Source: Candidatus Chloroploca mongolica
GTDB lineage: Bacteria > Chloroflexota > Chloroflexia > Chloroflexales > Chloroflexaceae
Direction of reading: 5' to 3'
Length of the DNA: 38,050 nt
NCBI RefSeq assembly: GCF_004762035.2
Contig: NZ_SIJK02000050.1
Coordinates: forward strand, 1-38,050
Shown one piece after another: positions 1 to 8,860 of the stretch. The first letter of the stretch is position 1; the number at the start of each line of letters is the position of its first letter. The notes beneath the pieces were generated by a model, which made no database searches, was not told where the DNA came from, and saw only the letters and a program-made list of their open reading frames with translations. The position numbers and the translations under genes are program-made.

Positions 1-35
1 CCGTGAATAAAAAACCTACCCCCAAAAGGTGCCCC

Positions 36-101
36 TGCCCCGCCTACGGGCACGGCTTGCCCGTGCCCCTGCGTACGGGCACGGCGTGCCCGTGCCCGTA
101 C
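36..101. repeat. GC-rich palindromic repeat at left window edge
   Basis: Copies of a CGGGCACGG / CCGTGCCCG palindrome are packed together. The clearest hairpin has 12-bp perfect arms at 73-84 and 90-101 with a 5-nt loop. It touches the stop codon of the minus-strand gene ending at 101, so it could also end that transcript. The same type of sequence fills the right edge of the window (from 37901). Confidence 0.7.
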
Positions 102-1024
102 TATGGTGCCGGGGCCGTCGGCTCAACCGGCACTGCCGTCGGCTCAACCGGCACTGCCGTCGGCTCAACCGGCACTGCCGTCGGCTCAACCGGCACTGCT
201 GTCGGCTCAACTGGGGGGGCCGTCGGTTCTCCTGGTGCGGTTGGTTCGACCGCCGGGGCCGTCGGTTCCTCGGGAGGGATCGTCGGCTCGACCGGGGGTG
301 TCGGCTCGACCGGCCAACCGGGGGCCTCCTCGGTCGGGATTGGTTCTAGATCAGGTGGTGGGGTAGGCTCAGGTAAGAAGGTTGGTGTTGGAACGATAAT
401 CGGTGGCACAATAACGGGCGGCACATAGATCGTCGGGACAGGCGTCACCGTCACAGACTCAATTGTCGGCAAGATTTCCGTCGGGGTCGCTGAAGGCAGC
501 GGTGTCCTGGTAGGTGTTGCTGTCAAAGTCGGGCTTGGCGTCGGCGTTAGCGTCGGCGTTGCCGTCGCAGTCACTTCAATGGGCACCGTTGCACTCGCCG
601 GAGGCAAGCCGGGTGACGGATCGCTGCCCGGGGTCACGTTGCCCCAGATCAGACCCACACTCGCAAAGGCGTAAAAGGCAACAACGACAGCAAGTGCCGT
701 CACAAGGAACGCATAGATCAAGCGTTCACGCGCAGGAAGATCGTTGAGCCACCCACGCATCCCAACCGAAGTAGCCCCTGCCGGAGCCATTGTCAGGCTA
801 TGTCCAGGTACGGACGTTGAAGAGAGACCAGAGCCCGTGTATAATGGGCACTTGATATGATCAGACGACAAACAGAATGCGGTCTGATAATCAGGCTGAA
901 CAAGAGGAATCTCCTGGGCCTGACCAGCAGCGTAACAGCGATGTTCAGGAGTCGGTGAAGCAAACCGAATCGCCTGATTCTGTTTGAGTCCAAGGTATGG
1001 ACAGTGGCCGGTTGATTCAACCAT
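101..1024 (-). CDS. Cys-motif single-pass membrane protein with Pro/Thr-rich repeat tail
   Basis: A 307-residue protein of unknown function. The N-terminus carries four spaced cysteines (C8 in CPYLGL, C30, C51, C59), a pattern I associate with small, possibly metal-binding Chloroflexota domains. Residues about 103-125 form one hydrophobic transmembrane helix. After it comes a long region rich in Pro, Thr, Val and Glu, first TPTPTLT-like, then a heptad repeat close to VEPTAVP repeated to the C-terminus. The topology suggests a small cytoplasmic Cys domain with an extended exported stalk. The upstream Shine-Dalgarno (AAGA) is weak, and an internal Met at 79 or 89 could be used, which would drop the Cys motif. 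The reading frame itself is secure because the amino-acid repeat is regular in this frame. Confidence 0.75.
   Translation of the reverse strand: MVESTGHCPYLGLKQNQAIRFASPTPEHRCYAAGQAQEIPLVQPDYQTAFCLSSDHIKCPLYTGSGLSSTSVPGHSLTMAPAGATSVGMRGWLNDLPARERLIYAFLVTALAVVVAFYAFASVGLIWGNVTPGSDPSPGLPPASATVPIEVTATATPTLTPTPSPTLTATPTRTPLPSATPTEILPTIESVTVTPVPTIYVPPVIVPPIIVPTPTFLPEPTPPPDLEPIPTEEAPGWPVEPTPPVEPTIPPEEPTAPAVEPTAPGEPTAPPVEPTAVPVEPTAVPVEPTAVPVEPTAVPVEPTAPAP
117..200. repeat. 21-bp tandem repeat, four copies
   Basis: Units GTCGGCTCAACCGGCACTGCC lie at 117-137, 138-158, 159-179 and 180-200. The first three are identical and the fourth differs by one base; decayed units continue to about 330. On the minus strand each unit encodes seven residues of the VEPTAVP tail. 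Near-identity of the copies points to recent slippage and likely length variation between strains. Confidence 0.85.
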
Positions 1025-1108
1025 AAGTCTTATCTACTCCAACAACAACACAACTATTCGCCATTATAGCCCCGTCACGTAAACGGCGTCAACGAAGCGC
1101 AGGTTTTT

Positions 1109-1861
1109 ATGCGGATTTTGATTGTCTCAGATATTCATTCGAATCTTGTTGCCCTTGAAGCTGTGCTCCAGGCCGTCGGTAGTTTTGATGAGTTCTGGTG
1201 CCTGGGTGATACTATCGGCTATGGACCACGCCCCAATGAATGTGCCGCGTTGATCCGTGAACATGCGACGCTTACCATCACGGGAAACCACGATCTTGCC
1301 TGCCTCGGCAAGATCGATCTCCGCGATTTCAACCCCGAGGCACGTAAGGCCAATCAATGGAACGGTCAACAGTTGCTCCCTGAACATCGCGCCTGGCTCG
1401 AAGAGTTGGCACCAATGATGATCGTTGATCGTGAGATTATGCTGGCCCACGGCAGCCCCCGTGAGCCAGTATGGGAATATCTGCTGGCCCCAGAGACGGC
1501 CTCGGCGAATTTCGAGCTCTTTACACAGCAAATCTGTTTCATTGGGCATTCACATGTGCAACTCGGGTTCCGTCAACGTCACGGCTTTGACCGGGTTGAA
1601 CGCTTCTTCCCGGATTTGCTGCGCGTGCCTCCGCGCAATAATGTGATTGATCTCAGTAGCAACTGTCGTTTTTTTATTAACCCTGGCAGTGTCGGTCAGC
1701 CACGGGATCAAGATCCACGCGCAGCCTATGCTATCTTCGATCCTAGCGCTGGTACGCTCACCTTTGCCCGCGTTGAATATGAAATTACCCGTACCCAACG
1801 CGATATGGTCGAGGCAGGCTTGCCAGGACCGCTGATCCGTCGTCTGGAATATGGGATGTAA
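1109..1861 (+). CDS. Calcineurin-like metallophosphoesterase (YfcE/MJ0936-like)
   Basis: A 250-residue cytoplasmic protein of the calcineurin-like phosphoesterase superfamily. The dimetal-site motifs are all present in order: D8-x-H10 in SDIHSN, G33-D34 in LGDTIGYGP, GNHD at 59-62, a His in LAHGS and the GHSH motif near 149. The family hydrolyses phosphodiesters or phosphomonoesters with Mn/Ni/Fe; the substrate cannot be read from sequence. Length fits single-domain members. The ATG at 1109 follows AGG with about 5 nt spacing. The stop lies 9 bases before the aminotransferase start, so it is probably the first gene of a three-gene forward operon ending with uppP. Confidence 0.9.
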   Translation: MRILIVSDIHSNLVALEAVLQAVGSFDEFWCLGDTIGYGPRPNECAALIREHATLTITGNHDLACLGKIDLRDFNPEARKANQWNGQQLLPEHRAWLEELAPMMIVDREIMLAHGSPREPVWEYLLAPETASANFELFTQQICFIGHSHVQLGFRQRHGFDRVERFFPDLLRVPPRNNVIDLSSNCRFFINPGSVGQPRDQDPRAAYAIFDPSAGTLTFARVEYEITRTQRDMVEAGLPGPLIRRLEYGM

Positions 1862-1870
1862 CCAACGGAT

Positions 1871-3217
1871 ATGCAAAAACTCGAACAACTCTATCAGGCC
1901 CGTTTCGCTCGCTCTGGCTACCTGGCAGAGAAGGCCCGCTCACATTTCCCGGGTGGTGTTACCCACGATGGGCGCAGCGCGGCACCGTTCCCTCTTTTTA
2001 TAGAACGAGCCTTAGGCGCAAATAAGTGGGATGCCGATGATAATCAACTGATTGATTACTGGTGTGGCCACGGAGCGTTGTTGCTTGGTCACGGGCATCC
2101 GGCAATTGTGGCGGCGGTGCGCGAGCAAATTGAACGCGGTACCCACGCCGGGGGCGAAAATGCGCTGGCCCTGCGCTGGGCCGAGTTGATCAAGCAATTG
2201 GTGCCCGGGGCTGAACGGGTGCGGTTTACCGCGTCCGGCACCGAGTCGACGATGCTCGCGCTCCGTCTGGCGCGGGCCGTGACCGGACGTTCCCGCATTA
2301 TTCGTTTCGAAGGCCACTTCCACGGCTGGCACGATAGCGCAGCCCCCGGCGCAGATCCCGATGATCCGCACGCTGGGCTCTCTGCCGATTTGCTCGGCAA
2401 TATTCTGACCCTTCCAGCCAGGCTTGAACTGGTCGCCGCGACGCTCTCAACCGACCACGATATTGCTGCGGTGATCCTCGAACCGACCGGGGCAGCGTAT
2501 GGTATTGTGCCGCTCGCCGATGCTTTTTTGCAACAGGTGCGCACGCTCACCACTGACCACGATGTGCTGCTGATCTGTGACGAGGTGGTCACAGGCTTTC
2601 GCGTGAGTCCTGGCGGCGCGGCGGCACGCGCTGGCGTCACCCCCGATCTTACCTGCCTCGCCAAGATCCTCGCCGGTGGCTTGCCCGGTGGTGCCGTTGT
2701 GGGCAAAGCCGAGATTATGGATCGTCTCGCGAGTGGCGCCGATAGGCGCGACGTGCGCGGGCGCATTCGCCATCAGGGGACCTACAATGCCAATCCGCTC
2801 TCAGCGGCGGCCGGCGTAGCCTGCCTCGAACTCGTTGCCACCGGCGAACCTGGGCACCTCGCCGCCCTGCGCGGCCGTGAACTCGCCGAGGCAATGAATG
2901 AAGTCTTGCGCACACGCCACGTCCATGGCTTCACCGCCTATGGCGATGGCTCCATTGTGCATCTCTTTGCCGACCCGACGAGCCAGATCAGCCCGGGTGA
3001 TGTGCCCACCGGGGTTCCCCTCGCAACCCTCAAACGAGGCGGTGATGCCACCATCACCCACGCCTTGCGCATGGCCCTCCAGATTAACGGCATCGACCTG
3101 ATGCGCGGGCGCAGCGCGTTTGTCAGTTCCGTTCACACCAGTGAGCATGTGCAGGCCACTGCCGCCGCCCTCGACGACGCTCTTGCCATGCTGAAAGCAG
3201 CAGGGATGATCAAATAG
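1871..3217 (+). CDS. Class III PLP aminotransferase, glutamate-1-semialdehyde aminomutase-like
   Basis: A 448-residue fold-type I PLP enzyme. It shows SGTES near 120-125 (phosphate-cup region), FEGHFHGWHD, D237 in CDEVVTGF (pyridine-nitrogen Asp) and the Schiff-base lysine K265 in CLAKILAGGLPGGA. The closest family pattern is glutamate-1-semialdehyde 2,1-aminomutase and related amino-acid aminotransferases. A true HemL would feed tetrapyrrole synthesis, which is tempting in a phototroph, but neighbours give no support and the SGTEST/HGWHD forms fit the broader HemL-like group. The ATG at 1871 has only a weak ribosome site, consistent with translation coupled to the upstream phosphoesterase gene. 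Confidence 0.85.
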   Translation: MQKLEQLYQARFARSGYLAEKARSHFPGGVTHDGRSAAPFPLFIERALGANKWDADDNQLIDYWCGHGALLLGHGHPAIVAAVREQIERGTHAGGENALALRWAELIKQLVPGAERVRFTASGTESTMLALRLARAVTGRSRIIRFEGHFHGWHDSAAPGADPDDPHAGLSADLLGNILTLPARLELVAATLSTDHDIAAVILEPTGAAYGIVPLADAFLQQVRTLTTDHDVLLICDEVVTGFRVSPGGAAARAGVTPDLTCLAKILAGGLPGGAVVGKAEIMDRLASGADRRDVRGRIRHQGTYNANPLSAAAGVACLELVATGEPGHLAALRGRELAEAMNEVLRTRHVHGFTAYGDGSIVHLFADPTSQISPGDVPTGVPLATLKRGGDATITHALRMALQINGIDLMRGRSAFVSSVHTSEHVQATAAALDDALAMLKAAGMIK

Positions 3218-3226
3218 TAGATTGTT

Positions 3227-4165
3227 ATGCAAAAATCACCCGCCACCGCACGTGTGGCTTCACCTCACTTGCCACTTCCATACATCATTATCGCCGCCAT
3301 CGCCCTGATCGCGAGCCTCGCCATGGTCGTTCCTGGTGACCCGGAATGGTGGAAAGTCGTGGTGCTCGGCATTGTCCAGGGCATCACCGAGTGGTTGCCT
3401 ATTTCGTCAACCGGCCACCTGCTCATCGTCTCAAAGCTGCTCAACTATCAGGGCAGCATTGGGGGCACCTTCGAGATCTTTATCCAGGTGGGAACCGTCG
3501 TCGCGGTGGTGGCTTTCTATTTCCAGGATCTGCTGAAACAGGCGCAGGCATTGCTCGGGCGGAGCACGAGCGAGGAGGCCCGCGCTGCCAGGACGCTCTG
3601 GCTTGGCATTGTCATCGCGATGGTTCCAGCCGGCATCATCGGGTTGCTTGCCCGCGATTTCATCAAAGCGGTGCTCTTTGAAACCCCACAGGTGATCGCC
3701 GGGGCGCTGATCTTTGGTGGCATCATCTTCCTGGTGATTGAACTGATCCCACAGCGCCAGACCCTCACCACCGACCTCGGCCAGGTTTCGTGGAAGCAGG
3801 CCCTTGGGGTCGGCATTGCGCAGATTCTCGCCCTGATCCCTGGGATGTCGCGTTCGGGTTCGTGCATCATTGGTGGCTTGTTAGCCGGGCTTGATCGCCG
3901 TACCGCCACCGCTTTCTCGTTCTACCTGGCAATGCCCGTGCTCGGTGGGGCCACCCTCGTTGATCTGATCAGCAGCCTTGACGAGGTGCAACCCGACGAT
4001 TGGGGACGACTCTTGCTCGGTGCCGTTGTCTCGATGATTGTCGGCTACCTAACCATCGGCTGGCTCTTGCATTATATCGCTCGCCACAACTTCGTCGCCT
4101 TTGGCATCTACCGCATTATCATCGGGGTGCTCATTCTGGGGCTTGTGGCGGTGGGTGTGCTCTAA
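3227..4165 (+). CDS. uppP: Undecaprenyl-diphosphatase UppP (BacA family)
   Basis: A 312-residue polytopic membrane enzyme that dephosphorylates undecaprenyl diphosphate to recycle the lipid carrier for peptidoglycan and other envelope polymers. Both signatures are present: GIVQGITEWLPISSTGHLLI near residues 45-65, which includes the catalytic Glu and the Ser/His region, and PGMSRSGS near residue 205. It is longer than the usual 265-280 residues because of an N-terminal extension of roughly 40 residues containing an extra hydrophobic segment. The gene begins 9 bases after the aminotransferase stop, so it is the last gene of the forward operon. Confidence 0.95.
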   Translation: MQKSPATARVASPHLPLPYIIIAAIALIASLAMVVPGDPEWWKVVVLGIVQGITEWLPISSTGHLLIVSKLLNYQGSIGGTFEIFIQVGTVVAVVAFYFQDLLKQAQALLGRSTSEEARAARTLWLGIVIAMVPAGIIGLLARDFIKAVLFETPQVIAGALIFGGIIFLVIELIPQRQTLTTDLGQVSWKQALGVGIAQILALIPGMSRSGSCIIGGLLAGLDRRTATAFSFYLAMPVLGGATLVDLISSLDEVQPDDWGRLLLGAVVSMIVGYLTIGWLLHYIARHNFVAFGIYRIIIGVLILGLVAVGVL

Positions 4166-4194
4166 GATCATTGCTCGCATGCTAAACGTTCTGG

Positions 4195-7100
4195 CTACCA
4201 CTGGTCTGGTCGCTGGACAATCGGCAGATAGAGGGTATATTGCTCGCGCTGAGTGCTGGGCACGCCGTCGTTCAGCGCAGTCAGGGTCAAGACGCCGCTG
4301 GGGGCCGCAAGTGTGAACTCGAAACCCGGCTCTAGCCCGGTGATCACCACATTTTGAGGCGCACCGTTGACTGTATTTGCCTGGATCAGGGCCAGTTGGT
4401 CGCCCTGTTTGGGAGCGTAGCCGTTGCCGAAGTTGAACGCTAGATCGCCGTTCAGGTTGAGGGTTCCGCTCACCACCAACCGATCTTGCAAATCCGAGGT
4501 AGGCCCCAACAGGCTCATACTGATGACGCCGGTTTCGCTGATGGTCACATTGCCCTGGATGGTCAGCGTACCGACCTGATGGGTCGCGTTGGCGCTGCGC
4601 TGCATCCGGCTGATCTGCACGACACCGGGCGCGATGCTGCCGCCGTCGAAGGTCACCACTCCCTCTGTGGCGATGAGGAGGCCGCTGCCGCGCAGCCGCC
4701 CGCCATTGCCGATCCCCACGATCCGGGCTTCCAATTGACCATCCGCACCCAGGATCACATCCCCCCGCACATTGTTGCCAGAACCGCCGCATAGGGGCAC
4801 GCGCCCAATGCACATGGCGCCATCCTCGGCGCGCGAACCTGCCACTACCACCTGCGCAGCCACGGCGCGGAAGAGGCCGTCGATATTCATCTCCCCCCGA
4901 CTGCCCCCGTTGAAGCCTACGGCAAGCTGACGACAGCGCAGCAACGCTCCATTGGAGACATTGAGCGTCCCCCGCCCGGCGCGGCCGACGACGCAGTTGC
5001 CTTCGTCCGAGTTCTGGGCGTCCGTGCTGGCTTCCGGTGCCGACGCGGGGGGAGGCAAGGGTGCGATCACCGTCGAGCGGCGGTCGCCATCCTCGGCGAT
5101 CTCTATGCCATCCACGAACATGAGCGCGTTGCTCTGAGCGCCGTCAGCCAGGGAGAGTTGGGTCAAGGTCATTGTGCCGCCCGCACTCACCGTGACTAGC
5201 GCGTCGGTTCCGTTCCCCGTTGCCACGAAGAGGCCGCCCCTGCCCACATTGCCGGAAGTGAAGTTTGCAACGCGGGTGGGCGTCGTCCCTTCCACGGTGA
5301 GGAAGCCGTCGGTCGTCGCGCCGTGATCACGCGTTCCAACGGTCGTGGTGACGGCGATGGCGCTGCCGCCGTTGGTCACTTCCAGCCGCCCGATCAGAGA
5401 TTCGCCGATGACCAACTCCTGCACGGGCCCCAGCAGCGTGCCCAGGTTGAGTTTGCCGCCAGCGTCGGCGGTGTTGTCCACGACGACCCGGCCTGTCGCG
5501 TTGCGCACGGGCAAGCCGAGGACGCTGCCGCCCACAAAGAGGCGATCCGAGCCAAACCCGACCACTGCGCCCTCCTCCACCCGCAGCAGTGCATCGTGGG
5601 TGAGGCCCATCGCCAGCGTCGGCCAGAGCCAGAAGCCACCTGCTGTCACCGTGGCCGTGGCCGGGGTGCTGAAGCCCATGATTGCACCCACTGCATCTTC
5701 CATTCCTTCGGGGGGCTTCAGCGTGGCACTCTCGATGCGCAGTTCGCCGGGGCCGCTTGCCCCAACCACGACTGCCGGTGCGGCAACCACGGTATCCGTA
5801 CCGGCGATGGTCAGGAGCGCCCGGTTGTCGGGGGAACGGGCGCCGATGCCCAGTTGGCTGCCTGCGTTGCGAAGTTCGAGCGTGCCGTTGCGGAACGTAA
5901 CTTCACCTTTCTGGATCGCTACATCGCCCACCTGATGCGTGCCCAGGTTGACGGCATACTCGGCGGACAAGTTGAAGCGCGCCTCGTCGTTGGCGCCGGG
6001 GACTACTGCCGGCGTCCAGTTGTCCGCCGCGCCCCAGTCGCCGCCGTTGGGATTGTTCCACTGCGGCGGTGACTGCGTGGCCAGGGCAATGCCCCGGGCC
6101 CCGTTGTCGAGCCCATAGGTAAAGGCAAAAGCTCGCCCTTCCCCCGCCACCGCCGCTGGCCGCGCCACCCAGCCAACGCCGCTCACCGTCTGCCCAAAGA
6201 GTGCGTCACCCGGCCCAACCACCCGGTCGGTCTCCAAGCTGGGGCCGCCCAGCAACACAGTGGCAATAGGATTGGCATCCAGCGACACAGAATAGAGCAC
6301 GCGCCCCTCCTGGTCGAAGTCGGCCAGGAAAATGCCATCGACCGGCCCTTCCGTATCCTGGATGATCGTCTCCTCGCCGTTGGCGCCGAAAACGACCAGC
6401 TGTTCGCGGACGCGGAAGGTCGCGGGGGCGTTGTGGATTTCGCGCACGGCGGCCACCTGGTTCTGGTTGTTCACCAGAAAGAGGCTATTGTCCGACAGCT
6501 CCGTACCGGTGTGGGTGTTGCCATTGATGAAAGACGTGCCACTGGCGAGGGTTCCGGTTGCACCACCAGCCAGATTGACCGACCAGGCGTTGGTCACCGG
6601 CTCGGTACACCGGTCGCCGTCGGCGGTTCTGGTCTGCACTTCGCGATAAGAGGCCACCACATTGCCAGCGTTGACGGCCGCACGCAGAATCCGGTCGCCG
6701 ACACAGTTAGCGGAGGTGCGCGTAAACGTAAAGAGCGACTGGCGCGTCGTACCGTCAGTCAAACCATAGTCTGTCGTGATGTTCGGAAAGGTTCCCGAGG
6801 TCAGATTCGCCAGCCAGCGGCCATCCGATGTCACCTGCAAAAGATCATGGTCAAACGCCTGCGTCTGGTTGACAGGATCAATGTCAGTCGAGGGTTGAGC
6901 CAGCGTGATGACGCCGTTGCTCCAGCGAAAGACGTAGCGGAACTGCGGATTCAAGGAGCCACCGGTCACAAACGACGCGAAGACAACATCACCATCGGGC
7001 AGGATGGCATGCTGGGACAAGGAAGTGCCGGGCTGAACCAGGTTTCCAAGCCCACCGGTCAGCGCTGTACCGTCGGTCGCCACCTCGGTGACGGTGCCGC

Positions 7101-7428
7101 CCTGGATACGGAACAAGCCTATGCGTCCATTGCGCACACCGGAAACCACGACCACGCCGTCCGGCCCGGCGCGACCTGCACTCAGTTGGGTGAATCCATC
7201 CTGCCCAACGCGCACCACATCAACGAATGTCCAGCCATTGAGGGGCGTCGCAGGTGAGCCAACCTGTGCCTGAATTGGTCGAGGCGAAGGCTGGAGAGCA
7301 AGTGCCAGGATGACTAAAACCAGAGATGTAAGCTGGACGAAGCGGCAGCATCGTCTTTGGCATAAGCAACCCAATGTCCATGCACGCGGCACAGACTGAC
7401 CTTTTTGCCAGCGAGTTTCCTGATCCAT
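4195..7428 (-). CDS. Large secreted beta-repeat (autotransporter-like) protein
   Basis: A 1077-residue protein of unknown function, secreted by a Sec-type signal: a long basic n-region, then a hydrophobic stretch ending near PIQAQ. The first third resembles a beta-propeller or NHL-like reading. It is followed by a motif of the form GGDW..ADNW...VVPG..DEARF, typical of beta-helix/autotransporter-like surface proteins. The rest is a long series of G-, V-, T- and N-rich strands (GELRIESATL, GTLNVSNGALL and similar). The last residues carry LYLPIVQR four residues from the C-terminus. The ATG at 7428 was chosen because the upstream in-frame GTG (7449) has no ribosome site; the ATG has only a weak GAG. 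It converges on uppP with a 29-bp gap. Likely a cell-surface or sheath protein, by inference. Confidence 0.8.
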   Translation of the reverse strand: MDQETRWQKGQSVPRAWTLGCLCQRRCCRFVQLTSLVLVILALALQPSPRPIQAQVGSPATPLNGWTFVDVVRVGQDGFTQLSAGRAGPDGVVVVSGVRNGRIGLFRIQGGTVTEVATDGTALTGGLGNLVQPGTSLSQHAILPDGDVVFASFVTGGSLNPQFRYVFRWSNGVITLAQPSTDIDPVNQTQAFDHDLLQVTSDGRWLANLTSGTFPNITTDYGLTDGTTRQSLFTFTRTSANCVGDRILRAAVNAGNVVASYREVQTRTADGDRCTEPVTNAWSVNLAGGATGTLASGTSFINGNTHTGTELSDNSLFLVNNQNQVAAVREIHNAPATFRVREQLVVFGANGEETIIQDTEGPVDGIFLADFDQEGRVLYSVSLDANPIATVLLGGPSLETDRVVGPGDALFGQTVSGVGWVARPAAVAGEGRAFAFTYGLDNGARGIALATQSPPQWNNPNGGDWGAADNWTPAVVPGANDEARFNLSAEYAVNLGTHQVGDVAIQKGEVTFRNGTLELRNAGSQLGIGARSPDNRALLTIAGTDTVVAAPAVVVGASGPGELRIESATLKPPEGMEDAVGAIMGFSTPATATVTAGGFWLWPTLAMGLTHDALLRVEEGAVVGFGSDRLFVGGSVLGLPVRNATGRVVVDNTADAGGKLNLGTLLGPVQELVIGESLIGRLEVTNGGSAIAVTTTVGTRDHGATTDGFLTVEGTTPTRVANFTSGNVGRGGLFVATGNGTDALVTVSAGGTMTLTQLSLADGAQSNALMFVDGIEIAEDGDRRSTVIAPLPPPASAPEASTDAQNSDEGNCVVGRAGRGTLNVSNGALLRCRQLAVGFNGGSRGEMNIDGLFRAVAAQVVVAGSRAEDGAMCIGRVPLCGGSGNNVRGDVILGADGQLEARIVGIGNGGRLRGSGLLIATEGVVTFDGGSIAPGVVQISRMQRSANATHQVGTLTIQGNVTISETGVISMSLLGPTSDLQDRLVVSGTLNLNGDLAFNFGNGYAPKQGDQLALIQANTVNGAPQNVVITGLEPGFEFTLAAPSGVLTLTALNDGVPSTQREQYTLYLPIVQRPDQW

Positions 7429-7762
7429 AGTCTGACTCGTTCTTATCACGTATCGGTGTACATTTAGTATACCATGCCGAGCGAGATCGTGACCTGATCA
7501 AGCTTGAGCCCACGCTGGGCGGCCCTAGGGCGCTTGCATCTTCTTGCCGTAGCCGTCAACGGCTCGGTTGCTGGGGAGCGAAGGCCGCCTTCGTGGCCTA
7601 ATCCAGCCGCCGCAGGCCGACTTTGCCCTGCATAGCCTAGGCGTTTACGCCGACGGAGGGAGAGGATGGAGGCGATCCGCGAACATGGCGGCACACACCC
7701 ACAGAAGATGCAATCGCCCTAGTGCAGTGCTAGACGCAATACCTTGCAAAGAAGGCGGCTCT

Positions 7763-7791
7763 TTTGACGCAAAGGCGCAAAGGCGCAAAGG
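7763..7791 (+). repeat. 29-bp dispersed repeat, copy A
   Basis: The sequence is TTTGAC followed by iterated GCAAAGGC. The exact reverse complement (29 of 29 bases) occurs at 15153-15181, and two diverged copies lie at 21503-21531 and 21533-21561. All copies are intergenic. Confidence 0.85.
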
Positions 7792-7814
7792 TTTTTGCGT
7801 AGGTGAGCGTAGCC

Positions 7815-7838
7815 CTTCGCGTCTTCGCGTCTTCGCGT
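7815..7838 (+). repeat. 8-bp tandem repeat CTTCGCGT x3
   Basis: Three perfect tandem copies of CTTCGCGT lie just downstream of the 29-bp repeat copy A. It looks like part of the same low-complexity intergenic element. Confidence 0.7.
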
Positions 7839-7874
7839 GAGCTTAAGGGAACCTCTGAGGCGCGACATGCCGCC

Positions 7875-8021
7875 TCACCGTGCGATCAACGGAACAAAGA
7901 CGTCCCCCGCGATCATCTGCGGTGTCTCGATCAGCGCGGCTGGCGCTGAGCCATCAGCCGGAACGGTGTAGAGATACGGCCAGTAGGTGCGGCTAAGAAG
8001 GCGTGTGCCGGTGGCAAGCAA
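7875..8021 (-). pseudogene. C-terminal remnant of a secreted protein ending in VFVPLIAR
   Basis: On the minus strand 48 codons stay open from just below an in-frame TGA (8022-8024) to a TGA at 7875-7877. They encode a peptide containing TRLLSRTYWPYLYTVPADG and ending in GDVFVPLIAR. There is no start codon with a ribosome site and no N-terminal part. The end resembles the LYLPLV-type ending of other secreted proteins here (4195-7428 and 10879-13074). I read it as the leftover 3' end of a decayed secreted-protein gene; it could be chance, but the ending makes that less likely. Confidence 0.5.
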
Positions 8022-8043
8022 TCACAACAAAGATCGCTCTGCA

Positions 8044-8661
8044 TCAATCCCGGTCTAGATCGATGGCGAGGTGATGGTGCCCAAGTTCGGGGTGCATGTG
8101 ATCAGTCGGTTCAGGGGGAGGGGTAACGTCCGGCAGTGGTTGTACCTCAAGCCGCCAAATCTCCTGGGCAAGCGCAAAGCCAGCCCGGGTGTAGAAGGCC
8201 CTGGCCCGCTCGTTCGAGGCGGTAACGTAGAGTTGCACGCGATCAAAGCCATGCTCAGCCGCCCAGGCTGTGCTCGCGTTAACCAGTTGTTGGGCCAAAT
8301 CCGTTCCACGCGCACGCTCATCAACATAGAGCGCCACCAGTTCGGCCCAGCGGCGTTGCGCAAACAGCGGCGAGTCAAGGTGTGATTCCATCAAGAGCAG
8401 ACCAACCGGTTCGCTATGCGGCGGATCATCGGCAGCCGCATCAACCCAGGCCAGCAGCCAGAGCGAGCCAGGGGCATTGTGGGTACGCACAAAATGCTCG
8501 TGCAACAAGGCCTGCCAGCCCTCGGCAAGGGCAAAGCAGGGATCGAGTGAAGCGTTAAAGGTGTGCAGGGCCGCAAAAAGACGCGCAACGTCTGCGAAGT
8601 CCTCTTCAGTTGCGACAGCCAGGCGAAACGCCCACGAGTGAGCAGACAATGTGCGTGTCAT
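8044..8661 (-). CDS. GNAT-family N-acetyltransferase
   Basis: A 205-residue protein of the Gcn5-related acetyltransferase fold, which transfers acetyl from acetyl-CoA to an amine. Visible are the beta-4 segment WAELVALYVDERARGTDLAQQLV (motif A, with RGTDLAQ in the place of the usual R/Q-x-x-G-x-G/A loop, here partly degenerate) and motif B, VTASNERARAFYTRAGF. The ATG at 8661 was chosen over an upstream in-frame codon because GGAG lies 5 bases before it. The C-terminus is His-rich (HPELGHHHLAIDLD). It stands alone between repeat-rich spacers; the substrate is unknown. Confidence 0.85.
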   Translation of the reverse strand: MTRTLSAHSWAFRLAVATEEDFADVARLFAALHTFNASLDPCFALAEGWQALLHEHFVRTHNAPGSLWLLAWVDAAADDPPHSEPVGLLLMESHLDSPLFAQRRWAELVALYVDERARGTDLAQQLVNASTAWAAEHGFDRVQLYVTASNERARAFYTRAGFALAQEIWRLEVQPLPDVTPPPEPTDHMHPELGHHHLAIDLDRD

Positions 8662-8711
8662 CAAAACTCCAGAAAACGAGGGGGTGCAGAACACCCAGAA
8701 CCTCATGCGGG

Positions 8712-8784
8712 AAACCTGCTAGGTGTGCGCCGCAAGGATCTTGGGGGTAGCAGAGCGCTGTCCCGGCGCACACCGGGCAGGTTT
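8712..8784. repeat. Inverted repeat with 21-bp arms (MITE-like)
   Basis: Arms AAACCTGCTAGGTGTGCGCCG (8712-8732) and its near reverse complement (8764-8784) match at 19 of 21 positions around a 31-nt spacer. It lies in the spacer upstream of the GNAT gene. No transposase is encoded, so it is a small palindromic intergenic element of unknown origin. Confidence 0.7.
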
Positions 8785-8860
8785 GACGGGGATCCCTCAA
8801 ACCCTGCCAGCAGAGCGAGACAGGCTCCTCTGCTCGGCGGAGGGAGTTTGGGAAAGGGCT

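Larger units (their letters stand above)
7429..7874. other. Non-coding region with short palindromes and repeats
   Basis: No convincing gene. A TATACT hexamer on the minus strand (about 7467-7472) could be the -10 of the large secreted protein gene, but I see no good -35. A 7-bp-arm palindrome CGAAGGC/GCCTTCG lies at 7579-7593. The 29-bp dispersed repeat and an 8-bp tandem CTTCGCGT (three copies, 7815-7838) lie near the right end. Confidence 0.5.

Noticed and set aside
3-428. Plus-strand open frame rich in GSTGTAVGST repeats
   Set aside because: It is the antisense of the 21-bp repeats in the minus-strand gene (101-1024), whose frame has a transmembrane helix and a Cys motif. Repeats keep all frames open.
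5323-6072. Long plus-strand frame of 249 codons opposite the secreted protein gene
   Set aside because: Shadow of the GC-rich minus-strand gene; no family features, composition rich in His, Arg and Gln, no ribosome site.
7464-7840. Small frames in the spacer after the secreted protein gene
   Set aside because: They run through the 29-bp repeat and palindromes; composition is Arg-rich as expected of GC-rich non-coding DNA.
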